DNA of 12,368 bases from an uncultured beta proteobacterium (GCA_903845455.1 CAIMXN010000130.1:1-12368); one strand, 5' to 3'. Numbered from the stretch's first letter, positions 1-6,614 are shown. Notes: generated by a model from the sequence alone, not told the origin. Program-made: numbers and translations.

Positions 1-340
1 AGCCTGGATTGGGATATAGAGAGGGGTTAATCACAAAAGTGCTGCTTACCAGTAACAGGGTATAGCCATCAGGTGATGATCTAGCAACTTGTTGGATGCC
101 AATATTGGAGCCTGCTCCCGGTTTATTCTCAATGATGATGGACTTATTTAAATTTTCACTCATCTGCTGCATTAGAATGCGCCCAACAATATCGGATGGG
201 CCCCCAGGAGCGAACGGTATTACTACTTTGATTGGCTTATTCGGATAATCTTGCGACTGAGCACAAGGAGCGATCAGTAAAAGGCTCAAGCATATTTGAG
301 TGAGCACTGCATGGAGGCGAGGCTTAGTAAATGTAGGCAT
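1..340 (-). CDS. Tripartite tricarboxylate transporter (Bug/TctC) substrate-binding protein, C-terminus cut by window edge
   Basis: The first 113 residues of a periplasmic solute receptor are present; the gene runs off the left edge. A Sec signal peptide is visible (basic start, hydrophobic stretch at about 13-26, likely cleavage near residue 28). It is followed by family hallmarks: IPFAPGGPSD at 41-50 with the Asp that in Bug proteins helps bind the ligand carboxylate, NKPGAGSNIG at 72-81 and SPDGYTLL at 89-96. The ATG lies one base after the TAA of the upstream receptor gene (TAATATG) and has no Shine-Dalgarno of its own, so translation is probably coupled. Proteins of this family capture carboxylates or other small acids in the periplasm, sometimes for TctA/TctB membrane subunits, but many are orphans. 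The ligand cannot be read from the sequence. Confidence 0.9.
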   Translation of the reverse strand, partial: MPTFTKPRLHAVLTQICLSLLLIAPCAQSQDYPNKPIKVVIPFAPGGPSDIVGRILMQQMSENLNKSIIIENKPGAGSNIGIQQVARSSPDGYTLLLVSSTFVINPSLYPNPG

Positions 341-341
341 A

Positions 342-1361
342 TTAGTTGACAGTTATTTTTCCAGTGCGGACGATATTTCCAAATTTTTCAATTTCATCTG
401 AAATTTGTTTGGCCATTTCTTCTTGAGTATTGCCAACTGGTTCAGCACCAGCATCTTCAAGTTGGGTCTTAAATTCTGGTGCTTGCATTACTTTGATCAC
501 AGCATTATGCAACTGATTCACAATTGGTTTTGGGGTTGCTACGGGGGCAAGTAAACCAAACCAAGTGGTGATATTAATTCCTGGAACACCCGCTTCGGCT
601 AAGGTTGGCACCTGGGGTAAGAAGTTACTGCGCTTAGGAGTAATCACTGCCAAAGCCCTTAATTTTCCAGCCTTAATATGGGGTAAGGTGCTAGTGGTAG
701 CATCAAAAGACATATCAATTTGGCCACCCAATAAATCTGTAGTGAGCGGGGCACTGCCTTTGTAGGGTACATGCAATAGTTCGGTGCCACTGAGTATTTG
801 AAATTGGGTGGCAATGAGATGTTGGGCGGTACCGTTGCCATTCGATCCATAAGTTAACTTGTTCGGCTCATTTTTTGCTTGGCTAATAAGCTCTTTCACA
901 CTATAGAGTTGCTGATTAGAGTTGACCACCAAAATATTCGGAACAATACCGACGATCGTAATGGGCACAAAGTCCTTTTGAAAGTCATAACTTAAGTTTT
1001 TATATACGTTGGCCGCAATCGTATGGTGAACGGCACCCATCAATAGCGTATAGCCATCAGCTGGTGCCTTAGCAGCAATCGCAGCTCCCAAAGTAGCACC
1101 TGCGCCTGGCTTATAGTCGATGATGACGGGTTGCCCAAGTGCAGGACCTAAACGACTGGCTACAGCCCGTGCCAGAGCATCAGTCGCTCCCCCAGGAGGA
1201 AATGGGACGATGATCGTAATAGGTTTAGTGGGCCAGTTAGATTGGGCAAACGATGCACCTGCATAGAGCGCCACAACAGTCAGAACGCAAACTATGCTTA
1301 GCATTCTTGCGCCTAAATGTTTCCTGTTGAGCCCGTGAGAAAACAACTCGTACAAGTGCAT
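342..1361 (-). CDS. Tripartite tricarboxylate transporter (Bug/TctC) substrate-binding protein
   Basis: A complete 339-residue periplasmic receptor, normal length for the family. The signal peptide has an unusually long N-region before the hydrophobic core at about 20-37, with likely cleavage after SFA at residue 39. The mature part shows VPFPPGGATD at 52-61 (conserved Asp61), YKPGAGATLG at 83-92, ADGYTLL at 101-107, YGSNGNGTAQHL at 171-182, VPYKGSAP at 198-205 and the LGGQID segment at 211-216. The start is supported by AGGAG about seven bases upstream; Met20 would give a shorter signal peptide but has a poorer ribosome site. It is the first gene of a leftward pair and is divergent from a tartrate-dehydratase-like gene, so it probably delivers the acid processed by that operon. 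The substrate match is inferred from position only. Confidence 0.93.
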   Translation of the reverse strand: MHLYELFSHGLNRKHLGARMLSIVCVLTVVALYAGASFAQSNWPTKPITIIVPFPPGGATDALARAVASRLGPALGQPVIIDYKPGAGATLGAAIAAKAPADGYTLLMGAVHHTIAANVYKNLSYDFQKDFVPITIVGIVPNILVVNSNQQLYSVKELISQAKNEPNKLTYGSNGNGTAQHLIATQFQILSGTELLHVPYKGSAPLTTDLLGGQIDMSFDATTSTLPHIKAGKLRALAVITPKRSNFLPQVPTLAEAGVPGINITTWFGLLAPVATPKPIVNQLHNAVIKVMQAPEFKTQLEDAGAEPVGNTQEEMAKQISDEIEKFGNIVRTGKITVN

Positions 1362-1386
1362 TAACCACTCCTAAGTGCTAAATAAG

Positions 1387-1433
1387 CTATATTATTTAAA
1401 CTCTTGTTTAATTATTTCTTAACAATAATATAG
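1387..1433. promoter_or_regulatory. Symmetric operator-like inverted repeat in the divergent promoter region
   Basis: Between the divergent receptor and dehydratase genes lies a perfect 10-bp inverted repeat, CTATATTATT at 1387-1396 and AATAATATAG at 1424-1433, separated by 27 bases. Each arm contains a TAATAT hexamer on its outward-reading strand, so both divergent -10 elements may be embedded in it. A second, nested palindrome, TTAAAC-tctt-GTTTAA, spans 1396-1411. The arrangement suits one regulator controlling both directions, but no regulator gene is visible and AT-rich DNA forms such repeats easily. Confidence 0.45.
1404..1431 (+). promoter_or_regulatory. Probable sigma70 promoter of the rightward catabolic operon
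   Basis: TTGTTT at 1404-1409 and TAATAT at 1426-1431, 16 bases apart, resemble -35 and -10 elements. Transcription would start near 1438, leaving a leader of only about 20 bases before the dehydratase start. No comparably good -35 was found for the leftward direction. Confidence 0.5.
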
Positions 1434-1443
1434 ATTCAATATC

Positions 1444-1461
1444 CAGGGAGAATTTTTTTTG
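1444..1461 (+). promoter_or_regulatory. Ribosome binding site fixing a TTG start, with a run of eight T
   Basis: CAGGGAG at 1444-1450 is a good Shine-Dalgarno. The first in-frame start after it is TTG at 1459-1461, eight bases downstream. A run of eight T at 1453-1460 fills the spacer and forms the first two bases of the start codon, so a length change of the run would alter spacing without shifting the frame. Confidence 0.65.
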
Positions 1462-2622
1462 AAAATCACCGAGATTCGTGAGATTTCAGTCCCATTGCGC
1501 TCAACTTTACGCAATTCAGTATTTGATTTTAGTGAGATGACAACATCAGTGGTCGCTGTTCATACCGATGTCCTGCGAGCAGGGAAACCAGTCATTGGCT
1601 ATGCTTTTAATTCTACGGGTCGGTATGCCTGTGGCGAGCAAATGCGCTCCCGCTTAGTCCCTAGAATGATGAAAGCAGATCCGGATTCACTACTAGATGC
1701 ATCTGGTACTAATTTGGATCCAGCAAAAATTTTAGCTTGCATGATGCAGCGCGAGAAACCTGGCGGCCATACAGAGCGGTCTGTTGCTATTGGAACAATT
1801 GAAGTTGCTGTGTGGGATGCGGTTGCCAAAATTGCAGATAAGCCCTTACATGTTTTATTGGCAGAGCGATTTAATGACGGTAAAGTGCAAACCAAAGTGC
1901 CTTGTTATGTTGGCGGCGGTTGGTATGCTCCTGGCAAGGGCATTCCTGAATTGCAGGGTGAGATTCGTGCGCGCTTGGACGAGGGTTACCGGGTAATGAA
2001 AATCAAGGTTGGTGGAGCCCCGCTAAATGAGGATTTACGTCGTTTAGATGCCGCCATTGACATCATTGGGAGCGCCAGCTCTTTAGCGGTAGATGCGAAT
2101 GCTGCCTGGAATCGAGACAATGCGATTCTTTATGCAAAAGCATTAGCCCCTTATCGCTTGAAGTGGCTTGAAGAGCCAACTGACCCACTGGATTTTGCTT
2201 TGCTTGATGAACTCACCGGTTTTTATGATTCCCCAATTGCTACAGGGGAAAATCTTTTCTCTACTCAAGATGTTCGCAATCTTTTGCAATTTGGAAAACT
2301 GAGGGTAGATCTGGATATTGTGCAAATTGATGTCCCTCAATCTTATGGCATTGTGCAGTTTTCTAAATCTCTAGAGCTCATGCGAGAGAGAGGGTGGAAT
2401 AGACATTCTGTATTCCCTCATGGCGGAAATCAAATGACCTTAGCTATCGTCGCTGGGTTTGGGTTAGGAGGGTGCGAGGCCTATCCAGGAGTATTTGGAG
2501 CCTTTGCAGGGTTTGCAGATGATGCCCGGATTGAGGAGGGGATGATTCATTTATCTGAGCGTCCTGGCATTGGATTTGAGGGGCAAAAGGACCTCTTTGC
2601 TTTAATGCAAACGATTAATTAA
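1459..2622 (+). CDS. Enolase-superfamily dehydratase, D(-)-tartrate dehydratase-like (mandelate racemase subgroup)
   Basis: A 387-residue enzyme expected to abstract the proton alpha to a carboxylate and eliminate water; characterised D(-)-tartrate dehydratase yields oxaloacetate. The N-terminal capping domain has the MTTSVVAV segment (27-34) and EKPGGHTERSVAIGTIE at 99-115. The barrel carries the KxK base motif (Lys181, Lys183), metal ligands in VDAN (Asp212), Glu238 or Glu239 and TGEN (Glu264), Asp291, and the acid His321 in FPHGGNQM, followed by LGGCEAYPG with Glu340. From memory, the spacing and flanking motifs match Bradyrhizobium TarD within one residue (its Lys184 and His322), so catalytic residues look intact. 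The start is TTG with a good ribosome site. It heads a five-gene rightward run and is divergent from two acid receptors. A related hydroxy-dicarboxylate or sugar acid could be the real substrate. Confidence 0.88.
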   Translation: MKITEIREISVPLRSTLRNSVFDFSEMTTSVVAVHTDVLRAGKPVIGYAFNSTGRYACGEQMRSRLVPRMMKADPDSLLDASGTNLDPAKILACMMQREKPGGHTERSVAIGTIEVAVWDAVAKIADKPLHVLLAERFNDGKVQTKVPCYVGGGWYAPGKGIPELQGEIRARLDEGYRVMKIKVGGAPLNEDLRRLDAAIDIIGSASSLAVDANAAWNRDNAILYAKALAPYRLKWLEEPTDPLDFALLDELTGFYDSPIATGENLFSTQDVRNLLQFGKLRVDLDIVQIDVPQSYGIVQFSKSLELMRERGWNRHSVFPHGGNQMTLAIVAGFGLGGCEAYPGVFGAFAGFADDARIEEGMIHLSERPGIGFEGQKDLFALMQTIN

Positions 2623-2699
2623 TTTAGTGGGGGCGAGATCAGCTCAGTTAAAGCTTTTTTAGGCTCGCAACCACGGGATTGAAGAGGTTCTCGTAAATT

Positions 2700-3626
2700 T
2701 TGCAAAAATATCAAAAAATATATGTATTGGGCGCTGGCGCTGTCGGATGTTATTTTGGCGGGATGTTGGCTCGTGCTCATCAGGATGTCACTCTGATTGC
2801 AAGGCCTGCTAGAGCCCAGGCTATGAATGAACTTGGCTTGGAGATGGACTGTAAGTCATTTCAGGAAGTTGTCAAACTTAAAGCAAGTAGTGATATCTCA
2901 ATCTTAAGTGATGCAGATTTGGTTTTGCTGAGTGTTAAGTCACTAGATACAGAAAAGATGATGCAAGAGATCGTACCTATTTTGCCTAATAAGACGGTGA
3001 TCCTCAGTTTACAAAATGGAGTGACTAATGTTGAGATTGCTTCAAAAATACTGACTAATCCAATCTATCCAGCAGTAGTTTATGTAGCCTCTGGAATGAT
3101 TGGGGATAGAACGCTGAAGCATCATGGCAGAGGCGAGTTATACATTGGAAATTTAAAAGAGTTGCTACCGCAAGATGCTGCGAACCTGAAGGCGATATCT
3201 CAGTTATTTGAGAGTGCGACCGTTCCCTGTACCGTCACCTCAGATATTAAAAGAGATATGTGGCTAAAGTTTTTGGTGAATTGTGCTTTTAATGCTATCT
3301 CAGGTATTGGGCAGATCCCCTATGGGGAGATGGTGAAGGTTCCTGAAATTGTTAAACTCATTGATGAAATTACAAAAGAGTTTTTAACGATTGCCTCCTA
3401 TGAAGGGGTCAACATTAGCTACTTGGAAGCAAAAGAAGCTAATGCACTCATTGCCAGCACCATGGTGACGCAAGTTTCTTCTACTGCACAAGACTTGGCA
3501 AAAATGAAAAGCACTGAAATCGATTTCTTAAACGGCTATATCGTGGAGCTAGGAAAGCATTATGGCGTGCCAACCCCATTTAATGAGTCTGTGTATGCCT
3601 TAGTGAGGATGCTGGAGCGTTCTTAG
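2700..3626 (+). CDS. 2-dehydropantoate 2-reductase (ketopantoate reductase, PanE/ApbA) family protein
   Basis: A 308-residue NAD(P)H-dependent oxidoreductase, usual length for the family. The Rossmann fingerprint GAGAVG is at 11-16, followed by LIARP at 32-36; SVK (Lys80) and QNG (105-107) line the cofactor and substrate cleft. The C-terminal domain has MWLKFLVNCAFN (187-198), whose Lys190 corresponds to the catalytic lysine, and STEIDFLNG (271-279), whose Glu273 matches the substrate-binding glutamate. In pantothenate synthesis PanE reduces ketopantoate, but many paralogues sit in catabolic loci and reduce other 2-keto acids; here, 77 bases after a tartrate-dehydratase-like gene, the latter seems more likely. 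The start is TTG with only a distant AGAGG upstream; no in-frame ATG exists before the nucleotide-binding motif, and an in-frame TAA at 2694-2696 limits extension. Confidence 0.87.
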   Translation: MQKYQKIYVLGAGAVGCYFGGMLARAHQDVTLIARPARAQAMNELGLEMDCKSFQEVVKLKASSDISILSDADLVLLSVKSLDTEKMMQEIVPILPNKTVILSLQNGVTNVEIASKILTNPIYPAVVYVASGMIGDRTLKHHGRGELYIGNLKELLPQDAANLKAISQLFESATVPCTVTSDIKRDMWLKFLVNCAFNAISGIGQIPYGEMVKVPEIVKLIDEITKEFLTIASYEGVNISYLEAKEANALIASTMVTQVSSTAQDLAKMKSTEIDFLNGYIVELGKHYGVPTPFNESVYALVRMLERS

Positions 3627-3636
3627 GTGGGTTTAA

Positions 3637-3682
3637 ATGCCCCCAATTGCGAGAAGCTGGTAATCAGTATTGGTGGGGGCAT
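3637..3682. repeat. Inverted repeat between operon genes (possible mRNA hairpin)
   Basis: ATGCCCCCA at 3637-3645 and TGGGGGCAT at 3674-3682 form a perfect 9-bp GC-rich stem around a 28-base loop, just after the stop of the reductase gene. No T tract follows, so it is not a classical intrinsic terminator. It could stabilise or process the mRNA or attenuate transcription inside the operon. Confidence 0.4.
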
Positions 3683-3761
3683 CTAGGGTAAGATTTCTCA
3701 ATGCTGGCCTATATGTTAGCAGTACGATTTGATCAAATTTTTATAAAAAGGTGGAGATAAA

Positions 3762-4406
3762 ATGAAGTCGTTCCTGTTCAGATTGATTCATATCATTGCT
3801 ATCACTTTGGGCTTAGCGTCTTTAGCCCTAGCTCAATCACCACCTACTCCTGGGGAGCCAAAGCGTTTTCCTCAAATTACTCTAGAGCAACTTCCGCCAG
3901 ATGCTCGACCCCTAGGTGAAGAGATTATGAAGATTTCTAGCGTTGGTTTGGGTGGTCCGTACAACATCATGTTACGAAGCCCGGTATTTGCAGATCGAAT
4001 GAAACGTTTATTGGATTATTTGCGTTTTAATACATCACTACCTACTAGACTTAATGAATTTGCAATCATTATTCAAGGAAAAGTCTGGCGCTCCCAGGTT
4101 GAGTGGTATGCACATTACCCATTGGCACTCAAAGCAGGTTTACCGCAGCAAGTAGCTGATGATCTCAAGGCTGGTATTCGTCCAAAAGACATGAAGCCTG
4201 ATGAAGCGGTTGTTTATGACGTTTCTATGGAAATGATCAATCACCATCAAATTAGTGATGCTCTATTTCAGAAAGCAAAAGCAGTCTTAGGTGAGCAGCA
4301 ACTGGTAGATTTGGTAGCGGTAAGTGGAACCTACGTTACTGTTGCCATGTTACTTGCGCTTGGCCAAGAAATGCCTCCCGCTGGTAAACCTTTACCATTT
4401 CCATAG
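3762..4406 (+). CDS. Exported carboxymuconolactone decarboxylase (CMD/AhpD-like) family protein
   Basis: A 214-residue protein with a Sec signal peptide (hydrophobic core about 8-22, likely cleavage after ALA at residue 24) and a single all-alpha CMD-type domain. The family core is visible at 98-125: a helix leading to Trp109, Glu114, Trp115 and His118 in EWYAHYPLA, then AGL. The CxxC pair of AhpD peroxidase partners is absent (the mature protein has no cysteine), so thiol peroxidase chemistry is unlikely; the Glu/His pair resembles gamma-carboxymuconolactone decarboxylase-like members. The start follows AAGGTGGAG, an excellent ribosome site. The stop codon abuts the next gene, so the two are probably coupled. 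CMD proteins are usually cytoplasmic; a secreted version in a hydroxy-acid operon suggests a periplasmic lactone or acid step, which is an inference. Confidence 0.85.
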   Translation: MKSFLFRLIHIIAITLGLASLALAQSPPTPGEPKRFPQITLEQLPPDARPLGEEIMKISSVGLGGPYNIMLRSPVFADRMKRLLDYLRFNTSLPTRLNEFAIIIQGKVWRSQVEWYAHYPLALKAGLPQQVADDLKAGIRPKDMKPDEAVVYDVSMEMINHHQISDALFQKAKAVLGEQQLVDLVAVSGTYVTVAMLLALGQEMPPAGKPLPFP

Positions 4407-4420
4407 TGAAAGAGAAAGAA

Positions 4421-5569
4421 ATGAAATTTGACTTTCACTCAACTCGCTCCATCCTGGTGGAAAGAGGTGGCGCTATCAATCTTGCAAAAAGAATTGAAGA
4501 GCGCGGCGGAAAATCAGTTTTGATTGTTACTGATCCTGGGGTGTTGTCTGCGGGTTTATTAAATAAAGTTCTCCCTCAGTTTAAAGAGTTAGGCCTGCCC
4601 CTTCAAATCTTTTTAGATGTTGAAGCTGACCCTCCAGTTGCCGTAGTGGATAGTGCTGTTAAAGCAGCTCAGCAATGTAAGGCTGACTATATTGTTGGCT
4701 TTGGTGGCGGCAGCTCAATGGATGTAGCTAAGCTTGTGGCGTTGCTAAGCTCTGGAAAAGAGGCGCTTGCAGATGTTTATGGCGTTGGTATGGCTAAAGG
4801 GCCTCGTCTACCCTTGATCTTGGTGCCTACAACTGCTGGTACTGGATCGGAGGCAACTACTATTTCAATTGTTACTGTTAGTCAGAGCGAGAAAAAAGGC
4901 GTTGTCTCCCCTCATTTATTGCCAGACCTCGCTTTATTGGATGCCGAACTCACTCTAGGTCTGCCACCCCATGTGACCGCAGCAACGGGTATCGATGCCA
5001 TGGTGCATGCCATCGAGGCATTCACAACAAAGCGTTTAAAAAATCCCCTGTCTGATTGTTTGGCAAAAGAAGCATTACGACTCTTGGCAGGAAATTTACA
5101 TAAAGCAGTGCATTCTGGTGGTGATATTGTGGCGCGAGAAAATATGCTACTTGGTGCTTGCCTTGCAGGCATGGCATTTACCAATGCCCCTGTAGCGGGG
5201 GTGCATGCTTTAGCCTACCCAATCGGTGCGAGATTTCATGTGCCACATGGGCTTTCTAATTCCTTAATGTTAGGTCCTGTGATGCGCTTCAACTTAGAGG
5301 CAGCACATGTTATGTATGCAGATCTTGGAAAAATTATTAAACCTGGATTACAAGGCTCAACGATGGAACAAGCTACTCAACTAGCCGAGTATCTTGGTAG
5401 CTTAGCTGGCGAACTGGGTCTACCAGAGCGTTTGGTTGATGTTGGTATTACTGCTGGTGATATTGACCAACTTGCAAGTGATGCTATGTTGCAAACCCGT
5501 TTACTGATGAATAGCCCGCGTGAAATTACTTTAAGTGATGCTTCAGCTATTTATAGCGAAGCCTTATGA
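4421..5569 (+). CDS. Iron-containing (type III) alcohol dehydrogenase family protein
   Basis: A cytoplasmic NAD(P)-dependent dehydrogenase of 382 residues from ATG 4421. A GTG at 4406 overlapping the previous stop would add five residues; ATG was preferred because the shorter N-terminus fits the family and purine-rich AGAGAAAG precedes it. The N-terminal Rossmann-like domain shows GFGGGSSMD at 93-101 (nucleotide binding) and VPTTAGTGSEAT at 135-146. The helical C-terminal domain carries the four iron ligands Asp192 and His196 (GIDAMVHAIEAF), His262 (GVHALAYPIG) and His276 (VPHGLSN). All are intact. Relatives include maleylacetate reductase, 4-hydroxybutyrate dehydrogenase and lactaldehyde reductase, so the reaction is probably interconversion of a hydroxy acid and its oxo form; the exact substrate is not readable. 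The stop overlaps the next start by four bases. Confidence 0.9.
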   Translation: MKFDFHSTRSILVERGGAINLAKRIEERGGKSVLIVTDPGVLSAGLLNKVLPQFKELGLPLQIFLDVEADPPVAVVDSAVKAAQQCKADYIVGFGGGSSMDVAKLVALLSSGKEALADVYGVGMAKGPRLPLILVPTTAGTGSEATTISIVTVSQSEKKGVVSPHLLPDLALLDAELTLGLPPHVTAATGIDAMVHAIEAFTTKRLKNPLSDCLAKEALRLLAGNLHKAVHSGGDIVARENMLLGACLAGMAFTNAPVAGVHALAYPIGARFHVPHGLSNSLMLGPVMRFNLEAAHVMYADLGKIIKPGLQGSTMEQATQLAEYLGSLAGELGLPERLVDVGITAGDIDQLASDAMLQTRLLMNSPREITLSDASAIYSEAL

Positions 5570-6018
5570 GTGACAAAAAACCTTCCCCACCTAGTCGTGC
5601 TGATTTTGTTGCATTTGAGGAAATACATTCTAGGTGGATGGACAACGATGCTTATGGCCATATCAATAATGTTGTGTACTACTCATTTTTTGACACTGCC
5701 GTAAATCGTTATTTAATTGAACGCAATGTTTTGAATGTCAATACAAGTGATACAGTGGGTTTAGTGATTGAGACGCAATGTCAATATTTCTCACCAATTG
5801 CATATCCAGATTTGATTCATGTTGGCTTGAGGGTGGCACATTTAGGAAATAGTAGTGTCAAATATGAGCTTGCAATTTTCAAAAATGATGATGATATAGC
5901 CTCTGCAATGGGGTACTTTATACACGTATATGTAGACCGCAAGACTCATAAACCAATTCCGATTCCAGCGGCTGTCCGGGAAGTGCTAGAGACACTCATA
6001 ACAGTCAATGGAACTTAA
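5566..6018 (+). CDS. Acyl-CoA thioesterase, 4-hydroxybenzoyl-CoA thioesterase (hot-dog) family
   Basis: A 150-residue single hot-dog domain protein, typical size for the YbgC/4-HBT family, which hydrolyses acyl- or aroyl-CoA esters in the cytoplasm. The signature is RWMDNDAYGHINNVVYY at 23-39, with the Asp26/Asp28 pair and the GHxNN turn that forms the active-site loop; Tyr38 and the helix FFDTAVNRYL follow, then alternating beta-strand pattern to about residue 125. The ATG overlaps the dehydrogenase stop in an ATGA arrangement, showing translational coupling. Its presence implies that a CoA ester arises in, or must be cleared from, the pathway encoded upstream. It is the last gene of the rightward catabolic run; the 96 bases after it contain no clear intrinsic terminator. 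Confidence 0.88.
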   Translation: MSDKKPSPPSRADFVAFEEIHSRWMDNDAYGHINNVVYYSFFDTAVNRYLIERNVLNVNTSDTVGLVIETQCQYFSPIAYPDLIHVGLRVAHLGNSSVKYELAIFKNDDDIASAMGYFIHVYVDRKTHKPIPIPAAVREVLETLITVNGT

Positions 6019-6114
6019 ATTTACACTAGCAATACTTGGATCAAGTGCTGGGGAACTGGATTGAAAAAATAAGACTTACTTGATGTAGTATTAAGGTGTA
6101 TTTAAACTACTTTT

Positions 6115-6495
6115 ATGAATAAAAAATTGAACATAAAAGCTTTTTCCCTAATCTTTACTTTGTTATGCACTTATTCCTCTTGGGTATTTGGAGAATTAAA
6201 TATGAATAATATGCCCGATTTAAGGACGGCTAAATTACATCTGGTATGCAGTGGGCTCCTAGAAGGTCAAGCACCAAAAGAAAGCTTTGATCAGGGGCTA
6301 TGTGTTGGAATTATCTTGGGCGTTGAGGATAATGCCCATTTTGATAAGAAAATTTGCATACCAAAAAACATAGATATTAAAGAGCGGGTACAAGTGGTGA
6401 GGGACTATATTGCCACCCAGCCCAGCAGAATGGATGAGGCTTTTGCCTCACTTGTTTTTGATGCCCTGTTCCAAAAGTGGCCATGTAAAAATTAG
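6115..6495 (+). CDS. Small exported protein resembling the Rap1a/Tai immunity family
   Basis: A 126-residue protein with a Sec signal peptide (basic start, hydrophobic core about 10-25, likely cleavage after VFG at residue 26). The mature part has the family pattern: a first cysteine (Cys45) in HLVCSG, GLCVGIILGVED at 61-72 with Cys63, CIP at 81-83, a helix with VVRDYIATQP at 94-103, and a C-terminal ALFQKWPC ending at Cys124. Four cysteines would allow two disulfides in the periplasm. Rap1a/Tai proteins of enterobacteria neutralise type VI secreted amidase effectors; many homologues elsewhere stand alone. No amidase or other effector gene adjoins this one. The start has only a distant AGG; a better-placed GGAG precedes an internal ATG at 6202, but using that would delete the signal peptide. 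Confidence 0.65.
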   Translation: MNKKLNIKAFSLIFTLLCTYSSWVFGELNMNNMPDLRTAKLHLVCSGLLEGQAPKESFDQGLCVGIILGVEDNAHFDKKICIPKNIDIKERVQVVRDYIATQPSRMDEAFASLVFDALFQKWPCKN

Positions 6496-6614
6496 TATCG
6501 GACTACCATCCAGTAGCCATCCCACTTCAACCCCATTTGACTGGGAAAAGTACACTCACCTTTTTGGTGCTTTATTGCCCGAACTTTGACGGATTGAGAG
6601 CTATTGCGAGAATC
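6492..6614 (-). pseudogene. Possible remnant of a minus-strand gene (C-terminal 40 codons only)
   Basis: On the minus strand, 40 open codons run from a TGA at 6615-6617 to a TAA at 6492-6494. They contain no usable start before a methionine 14 residues from the end, and no ribosome site. The composition looks coding-like: a basic stretch (SVKVRAIKHQKGE), one cysteine, and a tail KWDGYWMVVRY ending exactly at the stop. A similar WD-x-x-x-W tail closes the minus-strand fragment at 12321-12368. The stop overlaps the end of the convergent exported-protein gene. It may be the 3' end of a decayed gene, or chance. Confidence 0.25.

Noticed and set aside
3727..3738. Perfect 12-bp palindrome ATTTGATCAAAT upstream of the exported CMD gene
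   Set aside because: About three such palindromes are expected by chance in a window this size, and there is no second copy elsewhere to suggest an operator.
4406..4420. GTG start for the iron alcohol dehydrogenase overlapping the previous stop
   Set aside because: It is possible through translational coupling, but no ribosome site precedes it and the five extra charged residues are atypical. ATG 4421 was preferred.
6021..6060. Weak hairpin after the thioesterase gene (ACTTG-gat-CAAGT)
   Set aside because: A five-pair stem with a three-base loop and no T tract does not support a terminator.
6557..6569. Small hairpin CACC-ttttt-GGTG
   Set aside because: Four base pairs are too few for a terminator, and the following T content is low.
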